The position numbers were made by a program, and so were the translations under genes. The notes under the pieces are model-generated. The model was given only the letters and a program-made list of their open reading frames with translations, made no database searches and was not told the DNA's origin. This document shows, piece after piece, positions 57,829 through 64,000 of a DNA stretch of 64,000 nucleotides. Numbering within the stretch: the first letter of the stretch is position 1; the number at the start of each line of letters is the position of its first letter. Source of the DNA: Mesodorylaimus sp. YZB2_4 (Eukaryota; Nematoda; Enoplea; Dorylaimida; Dorylaimidae). Location: positions 248,001-312,000 of the forward strand of contig JASANH010000457.1 in NCBI GenBank assembly GCA_030248295.1. Direction: 5' to 3'.

Positions 57829-59908
57829 GAGCTTATCTGCTAGGAAAGCAAGAGTATTTTTGTTTCTACTCTCTTTTCGCTGTGTTTCTGCAGATTCTTT
57901 GAAGAGTCTTTGTGGATGGAGAGGGTGTCTCGCAATCTGCTTAGGTAGGATACACAGTTGACTCCGATTTTTTTTCAGAACCTGGGCAGGAATCTGTTTT
58001 TTTTGTGTGTTCAATTAGCCGATTCAGTATCATATGCTGTGACTTGACGATTTGTCCATGCTTTTACTTGGTACACCAGCAAGGCAGATACAGTAGGTAC
58101 ACGTTTTTGGTTAAACTGTGTTATCCAGAGCTTTTTTGACTTACCTTGCTCTTTACAATGCCCTAAAATGAGTGTGCTGAAGGAAAGCATACATAGTTGG
58201 GAGGGCAGGCGGGGAGGCAGCGATCGTTCGGCCCAGACATCTTTAAGTTTTCGTGCCATAGTGTTTGTCCAGTGGTCAGTCTAGCACTGGGTAGCACTCC
58301 GTATGCTTCTTGTGTTTTCGTGTAACCAGACTATATTTCTACCTGAGTGCGCTGTTGCGCGACGATATAGTTTTGCGTTTATGGGTCCTTGAATTGAAGA
58401 ATTTCTGGGATGGAGGGATTCAGATATGATTGGGCGACTCGTCTAAGCAATCAATGTCAGCAACGGAAGAGATAACCTCGCTGATTATAAAAGAACAATA
58501 TCTTCTGCCATTATTGTGCAACTAATGTCACACCAGAATGGACGGGCATGACGAAAATAGTACTGTACCTATATCGCCAACGTCAAATTGCTAATAGAAG
58601 GGTGCTTTTCGCGACCAAAGTTTGTTGATTAGTCTTGTCAACGAATTAGAACTTGAAGCCTCCATGGACTTCTGTACTTTACTCTACCGATAAGCCTCAC
58701 ATGTCTCGGAAGTTCAGTGGGTAGTGGGTACAGACCAACTGTATACTGTTACCCCTTTTTTCAGCTGATCTTATGGACTCAGCCCACTTGAAAGGTGCCT
58801 GTTTTTCCTCCACTCTCGAATGCACTGCACCGTTTCGACGGTGTCGCGAAACAAGTACAGGGCATCCGGGCCTGGACACGCTTCCTCGACAATGGAGGGC
58901 TGTGAATCCTGTCAGTGTCCAATAGCCGAGCTGTCTCCTAGTTTTGCTCCAGTCTCTCCACTGAGTGCACCTATGTACAGTAGATGGCACAGGGTTCGTC
59001 ACCCATGACATGGCGGGTGTGATATTCCCCTATCGGCACAGGTGGGTACCTGCACGGGTCTTCTTCGGTTTAAATATGGTCCCTACAGCACGGACAATAG
59101 TGACGCACCGAGTTTCTATTACGACAGCGGACACCACTACAACGGATCAGTCGAAGAATACGCGAGCAGAACAGGAGACAAAAATTGACACGTTTTTAAA
59201 AAAGCTTTTCATGATGAATAGGTGAACAAATGGCAAGCAATTGACTTTTAGATCTAAAAGCTAAAATTGTTAGAAATGGATTTATTCAAATTCATGCGCC
59301 TGTTGTTTTTTAAAGTTTGAATTTCCAGCCAAACGGAAGGCATACTATGTGCAAAGAAAGACTCTGACCTCGTGTCAGCTCGAGAAAGAGCACCGCGAGA
59401 AATATCTTCTTGGTGCTTTCTTGAGCTTTATTGAGAAGACTTAGGCATAGGGCACGTTAAGCCTTGGGTCGGGTCTCGTGTGGGAAGATCTCTAAATCTT
59501 GTAGTTGTTGCGGCTTATCGTCTTGGAAACAAAAGAGTACGTAGCGCAGAAAACTCAGCTTGCTATTTGTCCACAAACCACCCCAGAAACTATTCAGAGA
59601 GCGTCGTGTATGCGCTATTTGTCAACCGGGGACTAACTAGGTCACCAGATCATAATCGAATCATTAGCTCTGCACATTTTTTAACTCCCCAGACAGCTTC
59701 TTGTCGAATGATCAGAACAGTTGCATAGGGACACATCAAAAACTGCTAACTCCCAGGCACTCCGACATGGTTTTTGTATGTTACCGACAAGCGCTATAGA
59801 GACAAGACGAAGAACAGCGTACAGTGCATGCATGCATGGTGCCCGGTGAATAAAGCTTTTGTGTGTGGAATCTGTGAGCACAGCCGAATTCCGAGACAAC
59901 GTAAAAAA
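57829..59908. other. Intergenic region between lectin loci C and D
   Basis: A minus-strand ORF at 58011-58259 ends a short hydrophobic N terminus at a GTAAG donor (58141-58145) and might be a stray signal exon, but no lectin exon follows it. Another minus-strand ORF at 58697-59011 is unrecognised. There are no repeats with clear ends. Confidence 0.35.
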
Positions 59909-60584
59909 ATGTTGATCATGAGATGCGTTTGCGTCTTTGCTTGCATTGCAACCGTGGTCCTCTGGATATTGCATCTTGTAGCGCAACAAGGTATACTGTA
60001 TGTCTCGAAAGTAGAGAGTTGGTCCACTCTCTGAAATACACTCGTTTCAGGACAAGAGAAAGCGGGGTTTGTCTAGCGCTGAATGGGCTGATTCATGGCG
60101 GACGATGTTTTTTTCTGATCAATGTCGTGTCAAATTGGACAACCGCATGGGCAGCGTGTCTGCAGAACGGAAGTACATTGGCACAAAGTCACACAAAACT
60201 CGAATTCGATGCGATTATAGGCTGGACTCCAGTAAAAGAAAGCGGCCCCGTTAAAATAGGATGTCGAAAAGCCTTTATTTTAGAGTATAATGGCCTTTTA
60301 CAACTTCACGTCGGTTGTATATTGGCTTGCTTTACAAAAAGACTCCAGCACACTTCCAAATATTTCCTGTTCTGACCCAAAAAAGACAGCGACTTGGTAC
60401 ACCGATGCCACAACAAAAAGTTTGCCCATGCACGCAGATAAGACGTGGATTCGTAACCGAATCTGCGATGAACTTGATGCAGCAAAGCAAGACGAGTTCT
60501 GTTTCGTGGCACACGCTAACAAAAGTCTTGTGGTCGATTAAGGTTGCAATAGCACCTGGCCTAAGCCCTTTTGTCAATTCAAAA
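59909..60584 (+). pseudogene. C-type lectin, truncated by in-frame stop (locus D)
   Basis: Exon 1 (59909-59990) codes a signal peptide (MLIMRCVCVFACIATVVLW). Exon 2 (60059-60231) and exon 3 (60284-60584) follow with the family phases. Lectin features include HGGRCFFLINVVSNWTTAW, GSTLAQSH, TATWYTD and DEFCF. In exon 3 a TAA at 60539-60541 interrupts the frame just before the last conserved strand, and after it the frame continues GCNSTWPKPFCQF to a GTGGGT donor as in the sister genes. No PAN-like exon is found downstream. The locus therefore either makes a shortened lectin lacking its last disulphide or is a young pseudogene. The exon 2 acceptor at 60058 was chosen to restore phase; the stronger CAG at 60050 would break it. 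Confidence 0.65.
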
Positions 60585-60676
60585 GTGGGTGAAAAAGACC
60601 TTTCTTTTCTCTCTTCTTCCTTTTTTTTGATTCAAGTTATATAATTTTTTGTCAATTTTTAATTGAAATGATTTTT

Positions 60677-60682
60677 AATAAA
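60677..60682 (+). terminator. Polyadenylation signal for lectin locus D
   Basis: AATAAA lies about 95-135 bp after the lectin D coding end, within an AT-rich stretch. Confidence 0.4.
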
Positions 60683-60766
60683 ATTAATAAATTATTTTAT
60701 TGTCATCAGTATTTTATCAATTTTTATTGTTATTTTCCTATTGGTTAAATCCCTCAACGTCCAACT

Positions 60767-62280
60767 CTAACAAATCCACGAGAGACGGCTTTGAAAAATA
60801 ATCCTGGAACATGCGCGGTAACAGAATGCACCGGCTCGGTTAGTCAAAACTTTCAACCTCCTCCGCAGTGCATCCCACAAGTCCACTATCTTGTCTTCCT
60901 CCTCAAAGTCAGCCCTCGCATACCATATGCACCGCTGTGCTGACTGCAAAATCATGTTCGCAACGCAGGCGATATGCTTAGATTGTAGGCCACTTATTCT
61001 AAAAATCTTATTCTCCTCCCTCAAAATCATTGATGCGTCAACTTTCTTCAACAGAAACTACATTTTTTTCCAGAATTCACGTGTCCTCGGACAGTGGACG
61101 AAAACGTGGTACACATCCTAGTGCTTATCTGTTCCCTGCTTCTTACAGTACTTGCAGTGCGAGTCAACCTCAGATGCAAAGTGCGAGACTTGCGTGCGCA
61201 CAATGCCTTATGCAGTAGAGCTAGTGTATACTTCGCGAATGGCCATCGACGTGCTTGGTCTATTAAGCCTCCAGTATGCCCTAAAGTCGATATGCTCGTT
61301 TTCCAACTTCCCCTTCCAATACTCCTGCATTGCTACCGTAGCGTAGCTTTTCCCGCCTTCTTTTCGATCAAGTACTCATACAGCAGCTTGGTCTTGATGT
61401 GCTTAATTCATGTTCTTGCATCCAATCCAACAGCGCTTTAATCAAATACGCTAAATTTGGCAGTCTTCACAGTCCCACGTGTATCCCTGTGCAGCTGAGG
61501 CACCATTATGCTGTCCAATTAGTTCAGGTCCGCATATCGCACTCTCCGAAAAAATCAAAGCACGCCGCATCCTGCTGTGCAGTCAGTCGACGTAGAAGAA
61601 GCATTAATCTAAATAAATGCCAGAACCTTGGTATTCATGTCTGGATAGTTAACACCTCCGAGGTCTCTGCCTCGTTTTAAAATCTATTTATTCACCATGT
61701 TTGATTTAGATGGTTGCCAGAAATACAGTATGCATCCATGTGTTTCTCAACGAATCTCTGGAAGTCAGCATCCAGCGCAATAATCGATGCGATCGAACCT
61801 GTTCAGTTTTCCGCTATCTGCGATTTGTGCTGCAGTCGAAGTCATACAATAAAATAAATCTCCATGCCAGTGCTGTGAGTCCATAATCCATGCACTTTAA
61901 ACTGTTGGACCAAATAATTTGACAGATCCTCCTCTATCCCTGTCCTGCTCGCTGCTGTCGCGCCTAGTGGTAAAATTTTGGTTTTTTGCCTCTTTCAGCG
62001 TGGCACCCGAGGCGTTCCTAAATGAGTCGCACACTTCAAAAATGATTGAGGCAGAATCCGCCACCAAAAAGTTGGTATCATCAGCAAAGCTGCTGATTTT
62101 CAGCTCCCGTCTTAATATGTCTTATCCTTTAACAGCTGCGTTGTTAGCATGCCATGAAGGTACAGCTATTTTTGTAGCAAAGGTAAATTTGCCATCAATT
62201 TTTGCATGCAACCATTTTGTTGCTTTCTCCTTCCAGCTTCCTCTAGCTTCTTCTTACTCAATCTCTTGACGTGCTCTGAT
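60767..62280 (-). mobile_element. Decayed non-LTR (LINE) retrotransposon, 3' part
   Basis: Minus-strand reading gives a reverse transcriptase fragment with the catalytic box FADDTNFLVADSA (about 62055-62091) followed by FEVCDSFRNASGATLKEAK, the usual thumb-proximal LINE sequence. Nearer the 3' end comes a zinc-knuckle-like CKYCKKQGTDKH with YHVFVHCPRTREFW (about 61070-61170) and then the last ORF (61051-60767). The C-terminal pattern resembles L1/Tx1-type elements, but the clade is not certain. Multiple stops and frame changes show it is dead. It is 5'-truncated as seen here. Confidence 0.8.
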
Positions 62281-63351
62281 CCAACCATGATGCGCCCACT
62301 CGGACTCGAGTTGATGCTATTAAGTTAGGTCAATAAACGGCACATCGCAAAATCATGTCGATGTAATGATTGAACATCATAATGTACTGTAAGACAGAAG
62401 AAAGTTGATAGACTACACGCTTTTACATTTGTACCTACTTCATGGCCTTATCGCCAGGACCCGCGCTAGCCGTATTGCATCGCATCTTTATACTCACTGG
62501 ATGCAACTTTTCTCTTTAGAACCTCTTTATGCGCGAAGCTGATTTTGCATTGAGATAGTATCAAACCGCTTTTATGATCTATGGATCTAGAGAGTATGCT
62601 GTTTAGAATAAGCAAATGGTTTGAGCCTGCCCGATTTTGTGTGTAAGCGATATCATGACATTACCATAGTCAGCTTACATATCACATTTGTCGTGTTTCA
62701 TGTATTTAGAAATACTCCTCAAACTGACTTCCTAATCTGGGCTTACTGTAGGGTAGTTCAGGTTTCAATTGCTGCCATGACCTTCAGCTACCCTAAACCC
62801 AGTTGGCACTATTGCTTGCGAACAATGATTCGAGCGCAGTTATTTTATGGAACACGATTCCACAAAATCTTTTATTAATAAAAATAAAAAAAAATTTTGT
62901 CATATGGCAAGTTTAGGAAATCTGCACACTCTTTTCTGTTTTGAAAAAATCGACGTTTTACGTTCTTTTTTTGACTTTCCATTTATGATTATACGGCATG
63001 TTCAGGCTCCCCACATTTCAGTGCGCAACTGCGTTTCGCTGGAGATTAAGCAGATCAAATCAGTTGCAGTATCGCGGTTTATCTAAGAGTTCGAAAAGAA
63101 TGAGCAATGCTATTTGGATGAACTTTGGTTTGAAGCCTCGTTTGACTCCAAGCATTTATTAATCAATAGACGCTGCGCACTTCAGTACACACACACGTTC
63201 TAGGAAATGTACAATATACAATGGAATACGACGACAAGCGGGTTTCAAGGGAGTCAGAGGATCGTAATCATAGAACAATACGAGTGAGACTGTGATAGCC
63301 GCCCCGTCGCCCACTTGGTAACGGAGATATGCCTAGCACGGCCAGAGGTGG
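62281..63351. other. Intergenic region upstream of DEG/ENaC 3' end
   Basis: No gene is recognised. AATAAA on the minus strand at 63155-63160 is a likely polyadenylation signal for the channel gene, about 190 bp after its stop. Confidence 0.45.
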
Positions 63352-64000
63352 CTAGGGCAACGACGGGTTATTGGTTACTGGTTGGATCGTACCATTACGA
63401 ACTCTACGGACGATCATTGCGTAGCGGGGTACGTAATAGAGAATATGGAAAAAACTAACAATGGACATTCCCCAATAGAAGCCAATAATATTACCGAAAT
63501 CGCAAAACAGCAAGTATTCTGTCGTTTCCTTGGCTTCTCTGTGTTGGCGATAAGCGAGGTCAGCATAATAAACGTGTATCTTACTGTAAATATGGTTCTG
63601 CTTGCCGACCACCTCGTCGTCCAAGTAGACGAAGCTAGAAGTGCTGCTGTACGTCCAGTAGGTGCAATGGGCTGGGCAACGAGATTTTTCGGACAGGGAC
63701 TGCGCCCAATCGTTTTCTAATCTCTTCATGAATTGTGAAAACTAAAAGAGCAAAAGATTGTGCAAGGAACAGCTGGGGAGGCATGCTGTGGTTTTACCAT
63801 GTCCGAAACTGCCTTCGTATTGTAGAGTCCTTCATAAAATGACGTCACTCTCTTGACCAAATCCTGTTCAGCGAATGCCATCATTACGAAATAGGATTGT
63901 GCTGGATCGCATGCAGTTGTTCCATTCGGCCGATTCAAATAAAATGCAAAGTCGCAGTTCATGTAGGCCTCAATAACGCGCGTCAACTGACGAATGATGC
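63352..64000 (-). CDS. DEG/ENaC-family sodium channel subunit, C-terminal part (partial)
   Basis: Two minus-strand exons are visible: 64000-63798 (open to the window edge) and 63741-63352, joined in phase 0 across a 56-bp intron. They code the end of the extracellular domain, with the conserved CPAHCTYWTYSSTSSF stretch (degenerin CxxxCxxxxY pattern), and the second membrane segment GFYWGMSIVSFFHILYYV, which contains the GxS selectivity-filter motif (GMS). A short basic cytoplasmic tail follows. DEG/ENaC channels are trimeric, amiloride-sensitive sodium channels gated by touch, acid or peptides. The N terminus, first membrane helix and most of the extracellular domain lie beyond the right edge. 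Confidence 0.82.

Noticed and set aside
58011..58259. Minus-strand ORF with donor, considered as the signal exon of a fifth lectin
   Set aside because: No lectin or PAN-like exon follows on the minus strand, and the hydrophobic segment is weak.
1..64000. CRISPR arrays, rRNA genes, bacterial operons or virus genes
   Set aside because: No regularly spaced direct repeats, no rRNA-like conserved blocks, no ribosome-binding-site-led gene clusters and no viral protein signatures were seen; gene structure is eukaryotic throughout.

Overview
The window is a stretch of an intron-dense animal genome. Almost every gene is split by short introns (mostly 45-70 bp) with GT(A/G)AG donors and TTTCAG or TTTTAG acceptors. 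Bacterial signals such as ribosome binding sites and operons are absent. Gene content (a LanA/epi-1-type laminin alpha, a DEG/ENaC channel, secreted C-type lectins), short introns, moderate GC and close gene packing suggest a small-genome ecdysozoan such as a tardigrade or nematode. The sequence alone does not fix the species.

Left part (1-31.7 kb), conserved genes. A secreted von Willebrand A-domain protein runs off the left edge on the minus strand. A complete laminin alpha subunit gene follows at 1868-23407. I reconstructed 69 coding exons whose phases all join, giving about 3715 residues in the order LN, LE array, L4b, LE, L4a, LE, coiled coil, five LG modules. Next come a TPD52-family coiled-coil gene (24295-28405, plus) and, convergent with it, an ACSF3-type malonyl-CoA synthetase (28817-31669, minus).

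Middle part (32-52 kb), gene-poor and repeat-rich. It holds two paralogous small secreted peptide genes, an intronless 3-methyladenine DNA glycosylase (44253-45107), possible unidentified exons near 40.2 and 50 kb, and several non-autonomous DNA elements. These are a four-copy inverted-repeat (foldback) family, a pogo/mariner-like MITE, a second TA-flanked MITE, and an hAT-like element with near-perfect 8-bp target duplications.

Right part (37.7-60.6 kb, interleaved with repeats). Four loci belong to one secreted C-type lectin family. Three carry a C-terminal PAN/apple-like cysteine module and share exon phases. The fourth has an in-frame stop and no recognisable C-terminal module. Between and after them lie a decayed Penelope-like element with a GIY-YIG domain (about 55.4-56.4 kb) and a decayed non-LTR retrotransposon (about 60.8-62.3 kb). 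The last exons of a DEG/ENaC channel run off the right edge on the minus strand.

The laminin and the VWA protein are matrix or secreted proteins, and the lectin/PAN family and small peptides look like a lineage-specific secreted repertoire. The other genes are ordinary housekeeping genes with no evident functional linkage.
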